Assembly (NCBI GenBank): GCA_013433145.1
Contig: CM024182.1
Span: 6,276,974-6,340,973 of the forward strand
Direction: 5' to 3'
DNA: 64,000 nt
Source: Ascaris suum
Taxonomy: Eukaryota; Nematoda; Chromadorea; Rhabditida; Ascarididae
Position numbers and translations under genes: made by a program. This document shows positions 1 through 12,556 of the stretch, piece after piece (position 1 is the stretch's first letter; each line of letters starts with the position of its first letter). A model generated the notes under the pieces. The model had not been told where the DNA came from. It searched no databases and saw nothing but the letters and a program-made list of their open reading frames with translations.

Positions 1-23
1 ATTTGCATATCTAATATGCAAAT
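1..23. repeat. Inverted repeat of octamer-like motifs
   Basis: Two perfect 10-base arms, ATTTGCATAT (1-10) and ATATGCAAAT (14-23), are separated by CTA. Each arm carries the ATTTGCAT octamer known as a POU-factor site. The sequence is seen directly; a regulatory role is inference. Similar arrangements occur at 6,540-6,567 and 18,777-18,812. Confidence 0.5.
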
Positions 24-478
24 TCTTTGCGTTAAAAAAAAATATTCTATCATCGCCAAGAATAATGAAAAATAAAGATCGTTGAAATTTTGCACATATT
101 GCATCATACATACGCAATCCAAGAGTACAAATAAACTTAGAACATTCAATAATGCGCATCGATTTCGTAATAGAGAACAATTGTCATTGAAAATGATTGT
201 GAAATTTTTCTAAGAGAAGGTTGAGTGTAGCTATGACACAACTATAGAATCATCCGATTTTATGATATTAAACTTGAATAGATGGACGATTAATTCGTGA
301 ACATTTTCATTGTGTTTCGAGTAATTGATTATGAAAGAATAGAAAAATACAAATATAATACTACATAAACTACCACAAAGTATAATAATAGCCCATTTAG
401 AGACAATCCACTAAGACTCATGCAGGTAGCCAACAGTGGTTAAGCAACGCAGGTCTATAGCGACGATTCGTTTGTCAA
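24..478. other. AT-rich stretch, nothing recognised
   Basis: No open frame of note and no RNA gene is visible. GC content rises from about 410 into the promoter-like cluster that follows. Confidence 0.5.
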
Positions 479-591
479 CCAATCAGTCAATAAGATAGCG
501 CGGGAAAATAGTTGTCTCCCGTTGGGGCAATATAGGCCGACCCGAAATTAGAGAACGACTAGGGCGGAGCACAATTCGACCAATCGGGCGG
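479..591. promoter_or_regulatory. CCAAT / E2F / GC-box promoter-like cluster
   Basis: Within 113 bases there are two CCAAT boxes (479-483 and 580-584), a perfect E2F-type site GCGCGGGAAAA (498-508, reverse TTTTCCCGCGC) and two GC boxes GGGCGG (562-567 and 586-591), both extended as GGGCGGAGC. The cluster sits in a locally GC-rich island of otherwise AT-rich DNA. Such combinations are typical of TATA-less promoters of proliferation or housekeeping genes. The direction of transcription is unknown: the gene could lie left of the window or run rightwards. Confidence 0.45.
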
Positions 592-699
592 AGCGGCACT
601 TCGTCCGATCGTTTGCTGCACTTTTCTTAGCCATCCCATCTATCCAATATTCTCTTGGCTAATCCCGAAAAAGCGACACTGATTCTTCCCTGGATCACT

Positions 700-759
700 A
701 TGCGAGTTGTCACCATGGCTAACGAAAAGTCCGTCAAATACCATTTTTCCGACTATTAA
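700..759 (+). other. Short ORF with strong start context downstream of the promoter-like cluster
   Basis: Two in-frame ATGs (700 and 715) open a 19-codon frame ending in TAA at 757-759. The second ATG lies in GTCACCATGG, an ideal Kozak context. It lies 124 bases after the last GC box. A consensus 5' splice site, TTAG/GTGAGT, follows at 898/899, so 600-898 could be a 5' UTR exon carrying an upstream ORF. This is inference; no downstream exon was identified. Confidence 0.2.
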
Positions 760-822
760 GCAGTCCTCTTTACAAAGTTACCTCGAATACGTCACTTAGG
801 ATTCTGAAGGATACGGAGGGAG

Positions 823-878
823 GGATGGACTGAGAGGGGGAAGGAGGTGGGCTGGGGGAAAGAGGAGGGGGGGGGGGG
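823..878 (+). repeat. Purine/G-rich tract
   Basis: A G-rich purine run on the + strand contains several GGG and GGGG blocks and ends in a long poly-G near 866-878. It is able in principle to form G-quadruplex DNA. It is one of a recurring class in this window. Confidence 0.7.
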
Positions 879-899
879 GTGAACGTTTACCCAGTTAGG

Positions 900-3237
900 T
901 GAGTTGCTCCAAAATGAAATTAATTCGTTTCATTTACTTACGCTGATAGGTTAGGACAATTTTAGAGCGGCACATTGTAAAGGATTTAATCGGATGGGCC
1001 GAGTCTTATCAATAAGGAAAATGCCCACCAATTCGAGTATAGACCACTCTAAACTCGGGTCAATTACAAGCTAAATAAATCCGATAGACTGATAAAAATT
1101 AGTCGGTTTCATCGAGAAAACTTCGGCATTCTAATCATTCGCTGTGAATTTCCTTCGACCGTAATGTCTTGTGAAAACACCGAACAATCGAGTCGATTTC
1201 CTTTATCGTTTTAAGTTAACCGAATCGGTGGATGGTGGATGGCCAACTGATAAAAATTCCAATGGTAAATAGAAATATAAAGGTAAAAAAGAATGGGTAA
1301 GGTCGATCGATTTTAATCGGTCGAATTTTTCTTGAATATTTCGGCATGCCGTACCTATATTTTATCGCTGTTCAATGAGGAGCTTTCGCATTTTTGCGGA
1401 TATAAATATTTGAAGAAATAAAGACAAAAGCGAAATATTTATAACACAATAGAAATGAAAAAAAAAAATCACAGGAAATAAAAATTTCATCAAAAATGCA
1501 TTAAAAATGAAAAATCATATTTAACATATCAACCTACAACTTTTCTAAAGTAATGGAAAAACAAATAACTAAAAAATGGCCTCGTAAAACATTGAGTGCT
1601 GACGAAACAACACAGCTAGCAAATGGGAAATTAAGAGTTGCAAAAAGCACGATGCGTGCTTTTTGCAATTCGATCCATTCAACCAATCGGTCGCAATGTT
1701 TTTTAAAAAAATCAAAACGAAATAATATCTCAGCTCTGCGCTAAAAATTCGTTTTTGTGAGCTTATGCAAAATTTGCATTTGTGTGGTGCATTATAACGG
1801 TGTCACATTTGTGCACTCGTATTTGTATGCATATGTACGTGTACGTTTAAATGTAGTATAGAAATTTGCATATATTCTGCGACCGATTCTGTCATATTTT
1901 GTAAGAACTTTGATCAACATAAATGTAAAAATGCGCCCGACGTGCATATTTTTCTGATCTGCATACTTGATCAACTATACGACGCCTAATAATAATCCTA
2001 TTTAAATACCCACGATCCTCGATCTTTTTTTTTACTATTGGAAAGTTGGCAACCATCCAAAATTTGCACTCAATTATCGCAACTTTTTTTTTCGTTAAAT
2101 TTGACAATTATCTTAGTGTCAACAAGAGTTTTCTTTTTCTCATCGTTATTAATGAAAAAAAAAAAAAATTGCTGCAAAAATTAATGAACTTTGAAACGTA
2201 TAGAAACCGTTTTGAAAGAAAACGAAAAATAAAAGTGCATTTTTGAAAGTTTATTTTTTTTTTACAATCAATGAAAATTACTCTTTTCAAAAAAAAAAAA
2301 GAGAGGGAACAATCTATTCAACAATTTTTTTAATATGCAATAAGAGTATGAGTAATCGATGAAGAAAGCAGGTTGAGAGAACTTTCCCTATGTTTATATA
2401 ACGATCATCTCTAAGCGAGTAAAATATTTGAAGAGCATTCAGAAAGAATTTTGCCATAATCAAATCTATAGCACATTATATAGATTCCATCTTAAGTTAA
2501 AGCAGATTTGTAGGATAATCAAAGAATTCATGAAGAAAAGAAATCATCGCATAGACCGTAACCGGATAGAGTATTCCGGATTCAGAAACTGGACGATGAA
2601 TTATGGAACCGGAAACCAGAAAAGTATTACAAAACTGAAAATCAAAAAATAGTAAAGATCCGGTAACCGGAAAAAAATACAATCAATAACAGTGGAATGT
2701 AGTATACTCCTAATAGGAACTGAATAGAAAAGAGTTACGACTGACAGATATCAATACTCGAGGTAGCCTCAATGAAAAAAATACCGAACGTATGCCGCAC
2801 CTGCTCTTTATTTTGGTTTATGCAAATATGATGCAATCAATAAATCAAAGTTGATTTACTCGTCCATTTTATACACTCTTAAGGTTCAACATAATCATAA
2901 AACTTTGAAAGAAACCCCTCCCCCTCCTGTCCACTTCCCCTCTCCTCCCCTCCTCCCATTTAAATTTACATCCTCTAAACAAGTAACTATCGATCAAGAG
3001 ACAATTTTTCTACAAGGTTGTAAGCTTTTAATGTACCCTGTAATTTTTTAGGAAATAATAATTCCCACTTCAATAATTTTCCTCCTTCTGCTATTCCAAT
3101 AATAGATACTCCTTAGAATTCCCAATTTATATAAAGTAATATGGTACCTTCAGATGTGAGAATTGTAAGCGCGACTTCATCATAGCGAAGTGCAATAGAT
3201 GAGATCATTGGAATAACTATGCAGACAATATAAACAG
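900..3237. other. AT-rich non-coding DNA
   Basis: No convincing exon. Homopolymer A and T runs are frequent. At about 2,550-2,670 several CCGG cores cluster, and at about 2,916-2,960 there is a C-rich pyrimidine tract (a G-tract on the - strand). Open frames here are short, K/N/I/F-rich and start with non-ATG codons, as expected by chance in AT-rich DNA. Confidence 0.5.
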
Positions 3238-3261
3238 ACAAACATACAAACATACAAACAC
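3238..3261 (+). repeat. Tandem octanucleotide (ACAAACAT)3
   Basis: Three consecutive copies of an 8-base unit, with one change in the last copy. A minor satellite-type tract. Confidence 0.7.
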
Positions 3262-5725
3262 AGACACCATCATATAAAGATCGACATCTAGTTTGTCATT
3301 TTGAACGCAAATTTACGTATCATGATATGTCGTATCATGATGATATGAGAATGCGATACACGAAGTGGAAGCCGGCTGGTTCCGATGAACGTATTTCGTT
3401 TGCACTTTATATGGATTTGCATTCAGCGATATTTTAGATTTGCTCAATATTCAATTCGTGTGACGTCTCATTTATTAATAGGAGAAAGTTCATCGTACTT
3501 AATTGAAATGATAAAATTGAATGACAAAATGATCGATTATATATTTGATAATGGATTTTATTTTTGGAATTTTTTTTTTGAGCTGAAAAAATTGCAAATA
3601 TTGCTATCAACTCTCTTTTTTCTTTTCTATTATTTTCTGCTATTGATTGAATTTTTATTTTGATCGTTATTTTTATTAAATATATTACTGCATGGAAAAA
3701 ATAATTCAACGACGATTGAATAACTTAGAAAAAAAAAACGAAATAATAAAAAAAAAATTACGAAATGGAAAAAAAATATTACTGAAAAAAAAGAGAGATT
3801 AATTATTCGTGAAAAAATTTTTCTCGTTAGATCATTTATGGCAATAAAAATTTTTCTAACACAAATCTCCGGAATTTTTTTTTTTTTTTTTTTTTGCATA
3901 TCGCTTTCAAATAGTTAAATTTGTATTTCTCCTTTAAAAAAGCTTTCTATAAAGTCAATTATTACAACGATTGAAAATTTTTCAGCGATAATCTACATTT
4001 CTTTTCGCTCTGTTTTTTTTTTTTTCAATTCGACTCCGCAAATATTTTCTGGAGCAATAAGTTGATTTCAAAACTCCGATTTATGCATAGAATTGTAGAA
4101 TTCCTCTTTTTCGAATTTAAACTTCTCCTTAGAGCTCTAAAAAAAAAAAAAAGAATTTAAAACTCGTTTATTCACTCCTTTATAATTAATCTTTTCACAG
4201 CTTTTATGATATCTAATAATTCTATTTTTATTTCCACCGAAATTCGATAAATCTTTTGCCCTTAACCTTGGTTTACCCTTTTTTTTTTCTTGCTTTACCC
4301 ATTATTCGGCTGCTTTATTAAATGCTCATTGCACTTTTGCCGTTCATAGACCGTCCAATTGCATTAGTATCGCTTCAGATATTCCATTATCATTTCTCCC
4401 ATTTTCGAGAAGCTTATTTAATGTACTTTTGAAAAGAGAAGTCCGAATTTTATACTACCCCACTATCAATTATTAAAATCTAAATTGATCAAAGAAGCCG
4501 ATTTTGGGATCGAAAATTTTGGAATATTCTATGGATTAGATTGGTTGCATTCGTTGGATTGTCATGTGATCGTCGACTTTAATGCTCTTCAGGGATTTAC
4601 ATAATGTGAGTCATTTCTAAAATGTTTCATCACTACTGTCGCACAAGGTGGAAAGAAACAAAAGAAGGGATGAGGAGAGATAAGGAGTGGCAAAGTGGAC
4701 AAAGGTAAGAAGATAAAAGGAGAAATTCATAAATATTCAAGCAAATACAAAATAAATGCAACAATAATTCAAAACGCGAACATCAAAAGCAAATGAGATG
4801 AAGTGCAATACTACCTATATATACCTCTAATTCTATAATCAAACTATAGATAGTTGCATCATTGATCAATGACCTAAACACATACTACAATTTTAGTGCA
4901 GATATACTGAGAATTGAATGAGAAAAATTTAAAATGATAGAAAATTTTTTTAATGAGTGTTTATTTATTTGAAAATATTTCTTTATAGGCCAATGAAAAA
5001 CATCAATGAGCGCTTTTTTTTTTGAAGAATTTCGCTTTTATTTTATAATATTCGTCGAAATATTAAATAATGAACGAAAATAAAAATATTTCATATTGTT
5101 GAATTTTAAATTCTCTAATTTAAAATATTCCAATATTTTAATATTGAAGAGTCATTAATAAAGGTGATAGGGAATTGGTTACTATCCTAGAGGCAAACTC
5201 AAGTTGCATTCCATAAAGGTGAAACTCTTTCATTGAATAAAATCTACTCAAGTAATAAATGCCAAAAAAAAAAATCGAAAATTCCGCAATGAGAAAATCA
5301 ACAGCAAACCGAACATTTCGCTATATGAGAGATTCGCATGCAATTCGAGCGAAGACAAGAAAAATGAAGAGGGAGAAAACGAGAGAAAAAAGAGAAGAGT
5401 CAAAGCTAGTGAATAGTTGAGAATAAAACGAGGGATCGCTTATATCAGACGCTAAACGTCCTTTCATCCAATAGTAATAAATTCGTATCGGAAAGCACTA
5501 TCCACCGATAGGTTGCACTTTTGTGTGCAAATATTACGAAATATCGCATGCACTAAACTGTCGGTGACATCGCACTAAACGCGATCCAAAAGCACGAGCA
5601 ATCACACTTCAGGCTTAGCCGCCTATCGATAGAGTCAGCGAAACTCCACCACTTCCAACCTTACTCTCATCCAGTGTTGTCGCACGCACAATGCAATAGC
5701 ATAATTTCCGAAGTTCTGGAATACA
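3262..5725. other. Non-coding DNA with a more complex block at about 5.44-5.70 kb
   Basis: The region is mostly AT-rich with poly-A and poly-T runs. Between about 5,440 and 5,700 the sequence becomes less AT-rich and contains a small hairpin-capable pair, TATCGG ... CCGATA (about 5,488-5,513). Frames through this block are broken by stops on both strands, so I do not call it coding. Confidence 0.4.
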
Positions 5726-5959
5726 CTATGAAAACGTGATTGTACTTAAGTGGTACCGAAAGGCTACTTCATTAGTATCGAGTAGTGCCCAATGGCCATT
5801 TTGATTAACACCTCCAGATGATTTAATAACGCTGAAGGGTAGCCTATAAATCATACCAAGGGGAGCTTTGATTGGCAGCAGCGACATGAACGAACTAGAG
5901 AATAATATACTTGATGATGATGTGATCGTGCCGAAATATTGAACTGATATGATATACAC
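5726..5959 (-). other. Candidate orphan exon (open frame, unidentified)
   Basis: The - strand frame is open for 77 codons with amino-acid use unlike the K/N/F/I-rich chance frames around it: a serine run, several P, G, H and W residues, and varied third codon positions. It has no ATG at its upstream end; weak acceptor-like AGs occur there, one of them giving a phase-1 entry. The similarity to any family is unknown to me. It could be an internal or last exon of a gene transcribed leftwards with long introns, or chance. Confidence 0.22.
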
Positions 5960-8167
5960 CTTTAATTATCATCTCAGGTAATGCGAATTCACCCAACCTT
6001 TTTACCTACTGAATGCTGAAAAATAGGAATATAATATAAATGCTCTCGAATCATTTAAACGTCGAATATTTTTAACAGACGAAATTTGAAATAATTTTCA
6101 TCGAATGATGCAATATTTCATCGCAAAAAACCTTTTCGGATTGAAACTGGAATCAACTAATCCACATCTAATTTATATCTGATGCTTAAATTTCAAAAAA
6201 CAAAAAAAAAAAAAAAAAAATAATAGAACGTGAATTTTTTAAAGCTTTTTGCACTTTTACTATGGAAATATTAATCGGCTTGCTGCCAAATTCAATTTGT
6301 TCTCTTTTTCTTCGCAAATATATACAAAAATTTTAAGGATAAAATCCTTAGCCTTATAATATTGGGCTTCTAATCAATCTTTCAGATAAGAATGAAAATC
6401 TGATAGTAGTTTATTTTTCTTCAAAAAGCCTTCTAAATGACTTTCAAAAAAAAGCAGAAGAAGAACAAAAAAACCAGTAATAACAACGACAAAAAAAAGG
6501 ATGCTTTCATCGTTGGCTATGAGAATATCATAAACGAAATTTGCATATTATGTGTTATATATGCAAAAATTCTGAATTGCTATTTTGCATATTTTTGAAT
6601 AAATTGACGAAAATATTTGTCGTTGAAAATTTAAATTTAAAAAAAAATCAAATTGAAAAAAAAATATTTCAAAAGTTTGAAAAGAAAAAGAAAGAATTTT
6701 GGAGAAAAACCGAAAATATTTGAAGCGATTTAAATTTTCAAAAAATATTTTATTGTAAATATTAATAAAATTAAATAAATAAATCCAATATTATTTATAT
6801 GAGCTTAAAACTCTTCCATAAAAGAATCCAAATTTTCCGTTTTTCTTGAAAATTTGCAAATGTCATTCCCCAAATTTAAAAAAAAAAATCGACGAAAATC
6901 GCGTGAAAAAAAAATGTTTTTCCGCTAAGCTATAACAAAATCGACGCAAAAATATCACTTCTTATATAAAACAAAGAAAGAAACATCGATGAAGAATTTT
7001 TTTATTAACTCAGAAAAGTTGAAAAATGGAAAATTTTTCAAAAAAAATTGGAAACTTTCCAAAAAAAAGATGGAAAATTTTCCCACCAAATATTACACAA
7101 TGAATGACAATAATATACATCAATATCTTGAAATAGCTCTCAATTTATAAACGATACTAAGTGGAAAAAAAAAACTAATTGAAAATGCTCTCTAATATTA
7201 ATGTCATATATAGAAATGAGTCAATTAAAAAAAAAACGTTGTATAATCATTTTTGAGTGATTGAAAAAAATGTTCGTAAATCTAACATAGAAAGTATGAA
7301 ATGCTCTCATATGTATAATGCTTCCCAACAATAATCTGAAGGAAAAAAAATAGTGGGGAAATTTTTTTCGAAATTCGCGAAAAATTAACATTTTTTTAAA
7401 GATCGCTGTCAATAAGGCGAAAAATAAATACGGTCGTTTGGCATATGTATGATGGTACAAAATTATCGAAAGTGCGCATCATCTCTTCACTTTACACTTT
7501 TTTATTTAATCGAGTGTGATAAAGTGACGCTAACATTTCAACAATGAAACACAATAATATATCGTAAATTAGAGGATTTTTTTTAGTATTTTGTATGGGT
7601 TTTTTTTTGCGGAAAATTTTCTGTTTTGAAATAGAAATTTTTTTTCCTCAGACAAACATTTTAGACGTGAAAAGCTGTGAATATTCATTACTTTCAATAA
7701 TAATAGTTTCTGCTTATAAGTTTACCTTGATGAATTTTAAAGTCAATCTTATAGCGAAAATATTTGGGGAAAGTTGTAAGGGTGGTTTTCTTGCAAAAAT
7801 TTCATGTGAGAGAAGAATCGAAGTACTTTAGCGTGAATTTCCGAGCATAAAAATGCTGAAAATGATAATTTCGAAGAGAGAAAAATTTTCTCGCTCGCTT
7901 CCCCACTCCTTCTCACCTTTCCTATCGAAAGCACTCAGATCACCGTCGTATGTCACCAGTTTGATCTTCGAGCGTAGTTATGTTTGATTCGCAATTTTTG
8001 AAGAATCAAAAATTAAGTCCCGTACCCCTCCATTCCTTCCTCTTTCCATTCTTGCATTACGAAAACGTTCACGTGATAGTCATACCATAATAGAAAGTTT
8101 TGGAACGTATGGATGCCGAACGCCCCATTTTTGAAATATTCGAGATTTTGGTCGTTCGAGGACAAGT
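5960..8167. other. AT-rich non-coding DNA
   Basis: No recognisable exon. Octamer-like arms TTTGCATAT (6,540-6,548) and ATATGCAAA (6,559-6,567) form an interrupted inverted repeat. Long A/T homopolymers are common throughout. Confidence 0.45.
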
Positions 8168-8191
8168 GGGGGGGGGGGGGGGGGGGGGGGG
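8168..8191 (+). repeat. Poly-G run of 24
   Basis: An uninterrupted run of 24 G, followed by A and further G/A, is the longest G homopolymer in the window. It is prone to length error in sequencing and to G-quadruplex formation. Confidence 0.85.
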
Positions 8192-8304
8192 AGGGAAGAG
8201 GCACTCTACTTTATTTGCTCGTTTGGCATTCTACTTATTTGCGTACCCCAAATATAGTAATGGAAAAATGTGGGACCGTAAGAAATCGATATAATGAATG
8301 GACA

Positions 8305-8455
8305 CATAAATGAATAAATGAATAAAGATAAATGAATAAGCGAATAAGTGAACAGATATATAAGTAAATAAATAAATAAATAAATAAGCGAGCAAATAAA
8401 TAAATAATTAAGTAAATAAGTAAATAAATAAATAAACAAATAAATAAATAAATAA
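8305..8455 (+). repeat. Degenerate AAAT-family microsatellite
   Basis: About 150 bases built from AAAT/AATA/AAGT tetranucleotide units with point variants (TAAATAAATAAG and similar). Long frames across it are low-complexity artefacts. Related tracts lie at 20,640-20,760, 33,338-33,357 and 46,850-47,100. Confidence 0.8.
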
Positions 8456-10655
8456 GGAGGTACTATAGAGAGAAAAATTGAGGAGGCTATTTTATTGGTG
8501 TGAAATTAATACTTCAAGATGATGTCAAGAGTTAATATTATCGAGCAATCGAACAGTCTAATTGTAAGGCAACAAAAAAAAAAAAAACAATCGATACCAT
8601 CGATAAGCGATAATCGCATTCATAAATAATGAATTTCAGTAAAGAAAGTGAAAAGGAAAAAAACGTCTGCCTCATTTTCGTTTTTAACCCGTCGTTTATT
8701 TGCGTTCATTTCAATCACCCACTCTTCATCTAATCGGGTTGAGGCACCCGATAGGAAAAAGTGATCTACGAACTATGAAATTCGAACGCCCTATAAAAAT
8801 AGTAAAAATAAAAAATAAAATAAAATATCATATAAATAATAAAAATTTAATTCATATTTAAATATGAACTCTTTATGCATTGCAAAGATTTTCGTATAGA
8901 AAAAGTGAAAAGAGACGGGAAAAAAATCACCGAAATATGCTATAAATAATGTGTTTAGTTCCTGTGCCTAATACTAAATCCGTATGCATAATTTCGCATC
9001 TAAGTGGGCAAAAATGATTTTTTTTTTTGAAGCGTTCTAACACAAAAGTGTGCTGCAAAAATTTATTTAAACTTGAAATATTCATATATTGTGTTATAAA
9101 TTCATATAGTAAAAAGCTTTAAATAGAACATCTTTCAATTTGCTAAAGAAATAGGCTTTGAGGTATGCTTTTTCAACCACTTATGCACTAAACAATACCC
9201 CTCACATCCTCATCCCCCCACCCACCTACCACTAAAAAAGTTTACGTTTACTACAAATAGAGAGAAATTTGTTCGATGGCTGATGATGCGATGCGCATTT
9301 GTACAAACCTTTTTTTTTCTTTTTTTTCAAAATTGTGTGCCTCATCAACTAGTCACAAATTTTACTCAACAAATTATTACATCACTGTATTTCATTTGTC
9401 AGCTGAGCACATAGAATGCTGTCAACAGAGACGTATATATACGAATTTGTTGTATAGGCACGAGTCGTAATTTATTTTCCTATCATGAAAAAAGACCTTT
9501 AAAATAAAAAAGTGATTTTCGCAATTCTCGAAGCGATCAGTGAGCAGTTGATTATATACTGTGATGAAATATTAGTATTTACAACGACTAATCAAAATAA
9601 TAGTCATAGCTTAACTGGTAAAACTACGCAGCACATAATAAACGAATCGAGTTTGAATCCTATCAATACTTTTAACATATGGTAAACTTCTATCGCCGAG
9701 AGTAATAATTCTTGTATAACTCATTTCATATGAATCATTGTAAGTTAGGCAGTAATATCTTCATTAAAAAACATTTAAAGTTCGGTCATTTTGCTGTTAA
9801 ACTTCGTTTTGAAATTTGCTTATTTCAGAAGAAGCCATTTTTGAAGTCTAAAATTTTTGGCCTAATGGTCCTCTTCATTTCCCCTCCCCTTTCCCCTGAG
9901 AAAGTGGATTTTTTAGAGCCAGCAAGTCTTGAAACAATCTCCTAGAAAAGCTGAAAATAACCTAAAAATTTTGAAAGATTAGCACCAAAATAAGCAATAG
10001 CGCTAAAATTTCACGATTATAAGTTGCGCTCATGAACGTTTTTATTAAACGTTAATTACCTGCCTCGAAGTGATCTTTGATCTCTTGCTTAACACAGCAA
10101 TGACTTCATGCCACTAACATTACAAAACAGCACGTATGTGGATTTTTTTTACGAGTAGAAAAATGCAAATAAAAACGATATAATACAGTTCTATGAAGTA
10201 AAAAAAAAAGAAGTAGATGACTCACCAGAGACGATGGCAATACGATGGGCGTTTAGTGATTGAAATGAATAAGAAATGAAATCATCGCTCGTAAATATCA
10301 ATATTTCTAAGGCAAACAATTCTTAGGTCATATATTGAAAATGCTCTTTTCCTTTTATTCCCCGATGAAAATGGAAAAAAAAAATTCGGGAAAATTTTCT
10401 TTTTTCAATAAAAAGTTTAAATAGAAGTGGAATTTTTATTTCAAAGTTGAGAAGAAAAAAGGGTATTTATTTATTCTCAGAAAACTACCTAATAATGACG
10501 ACGATTTTATTCTTTTAAGTGTTTGTTTGCTCTCTTACACAACAAAATGATTTGAAAGAATCGCATCTTACTACGTTATGATTGGTTGCGAATATTGTCG
10601 AACTAAACAACCTTGTACGATACACATATTCTTTACTCATTGAGCCATATACCAC
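8456..10655. other. AT-rich non-coding DNA
   Basis: No supported exon. Two C-rich stretches occur at about 9,199-9,228 and 9,881-9,898. A tRNA-like string near 9,600-9,670 fails base-pairing and was rejected. Confidence 0.45.
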
Positions 10656-10916
10656 TTGCTTGTATTGCAAGCATCAAATAAATTACACAGATTTAAAGCT
10701 AAATCACTTGGGAAATTAATATGCAAAAATGATTTAATGAACGAAAAAAAAAACGATGAAAAATGTGTCGTCGAAAAGCAATCAGCTGTGCAAGTGCTTC
10801 CTCAATTTACATTAGTACCCACGATCGTATCATCTGTGCGCAATTCGCATATATTTTCACATAAAAACACTTCAACTATTTCACTTCCTTTTTACTCAAC
10901 GTATCAACCTACTTAG
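10656..10916 (+). other. Candidate orphan exon (open frame, unidentified)
   Basis: An 86-codon open frame ends in TAG at 10,914-10,916. Its C-terminal half has balanced composition (P, V, T, Q, S, H) rather than the K/N/F bias of neighbouring chance frames. There is no ATG at the start of the open stretch; an acceptor-like TTACACAG lies near 10,690. I recognise no domain. It could be a terminal exon of a + strand gene or chance. Confidence 0.18.
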
Positions 10917-11897
10917 AGGAAGAAAATCTTGAAGTTTGAGGTCAATCGACGAGTAGCATCGAGAAGAACAACTCGAGCTTTTATGCCAATACTCAGTGAC
11001 TTTGATGCAACAACGATGATCATTAGTTCAGTATTGTATTAGCCGAAATTTTCAAGCATCCGGTCGTGGAAAATGAGTTGAAACAGATTTAAAGAGAATT
11101 TAAAGTGGAAAAAATTTAATGCAACAATTTATTGATACTAATACCATCGATATGCAATTGAATAAATTAAGGGTTTAATGGTTAAAAAGTTCGAAGAAAA
11201 AAAATGTTGGAAAACTTTAAATTTTTTTATTTTCATAAAATATTCATTAAAAAAAGTTTTTATAAAATTCTTTTTTTTTTTCAATCACTCATTAAAATCA
11301 TAGAAAATACCATTAGGGCATAATTTTATCAATTAGCGCCTATCGTCACTAAGGACAACAATGAGAGAGTTTATTTAAATGAGAGATAATAAATATACTC
11401 AAAAGATATCTCATAAATGAATAAATAAATATTTCATTTCAAATATGGAAAAAATGAAGAATTTTAAAAATATTGAATTTTTTTTTTGAATTTTGAAGGA
11501 AAATTTTTATTGGAATGAAGCAATGTTATTAAAGTTATAATACTATCAATAAAATAACGGATTGCAAAGGTGCAAAATAAAAATAGAAACGCATTTTATA
11601 CAAAATGCAGTAAGTCATAAATGAAGAGCCAATTGAGGTGTGATTTAAAAGGTTTCACAGCACCTCAAAGTAGCGATAACGGCACAAATCCTGGCCTAAT
11701 TCAACCAGGTCGATTACTTAACATGTGAGTAAGATGTGGTGAGTGAAACTCCTTTATATCTATTTGTCTATGAGGCTCGTTTGTATGGGTCGAATCATTG
11801 TCAGTTAAATGCCTGAACCTAGCCAAAAAACCCTTAGAAGGAAGATGTAAACAAGAACTTTCTTTCACCTCTCCGTTCGGAACAAGCAGATGCAGGT

Positions 11898-11926
11898 GGG
11901 GGGGGGGGGGGTAGGGGGAGGATATG
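11898..11926 (+). repeat. Poly-G tract
   Basis: A run of 14 G (11,898-11,911), then TA, then further G-rich purine sequence. Same class as the other G-tracts in this window. Confidence 0.8.
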
Positions 11927-12487
11927 TGCGGTGGATGGGACATAGAATGGCTTCTTGTCCATTACTAAGTATAGCACTAAGAAGTAAATGTAGCTGTTAG
12001 CTTTACCGGTAAATTGGTCATGCGTATAAGGAACATACCAGCAGCGAAGCAGCGTACTCAAAACTGGCTAATAGTGTAACGGTCCGTGATGCGTGGTACC
12101 TAATGGCTGGCATATTTAAGGCATTCGGAGGTGGTTAAAAGGCGGGGTTTGGATAAAGAAACGTGTGCCATGTGTGGTGCCATGTATGCACATACCAACC
12201 AGCCGACTGCCTGTCTATTCACACGGTTGTTGCCTGACCTAACTGTTCGATGAACGCTATAGCTCAATGTTCTTTACCCAGTGCACTTTATTTATACTCC
12301 TCGCAACGTATATCGTATTGGTTGAACAAAACATCGAGTACAATTTTCCAATAAAAGAAGTGAGAAAAAAGCATTTACTGCTATGTACCCGACCGTTTGG
12401 ATGACGCTTGAAAGCCTAACATCTATACGTAAAGCCCTTTTCACCAACTAATCTCAAAGTTCTTCATAGATCATCCTCTCCGATTAA

Positions 12488-12556
12488 AGTACACCAGTCT
12501 GTCTGCCTCGAGTACACCGGTCTTTCTGTCTCCAGTATACTTATCTCTCAGTCTAC
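12488..12556 (+). repeat. Three-copy 23-bp tandem repeat
   Basis: Units start AGTACACCAGTCTGTCTG, AGTACACCGGTCTTTCTG and AGTATACTTATCTCTCAG at 12,488, 12,511 and 12,534. The units diverge progressively. Confidence 0.65.

Noticed and set aside
8206..8439. Leu/Ile/Tyr-rich minus-strand frame resembling a membrane protein
   Set aside because: An artefact of the AAAT-type microsatellite. The same applies to 46,836-47,108.
9600..9672. tRNA-like string (TAGCTTAACTGGTAAAAC ... GAGTTTGAATCC)
   Set aside because: D-loop-like and T-loop-like words are present, but the acceptor and T stems do not pair and the D stem has a mismatch. At best a decayed tRNA copy.
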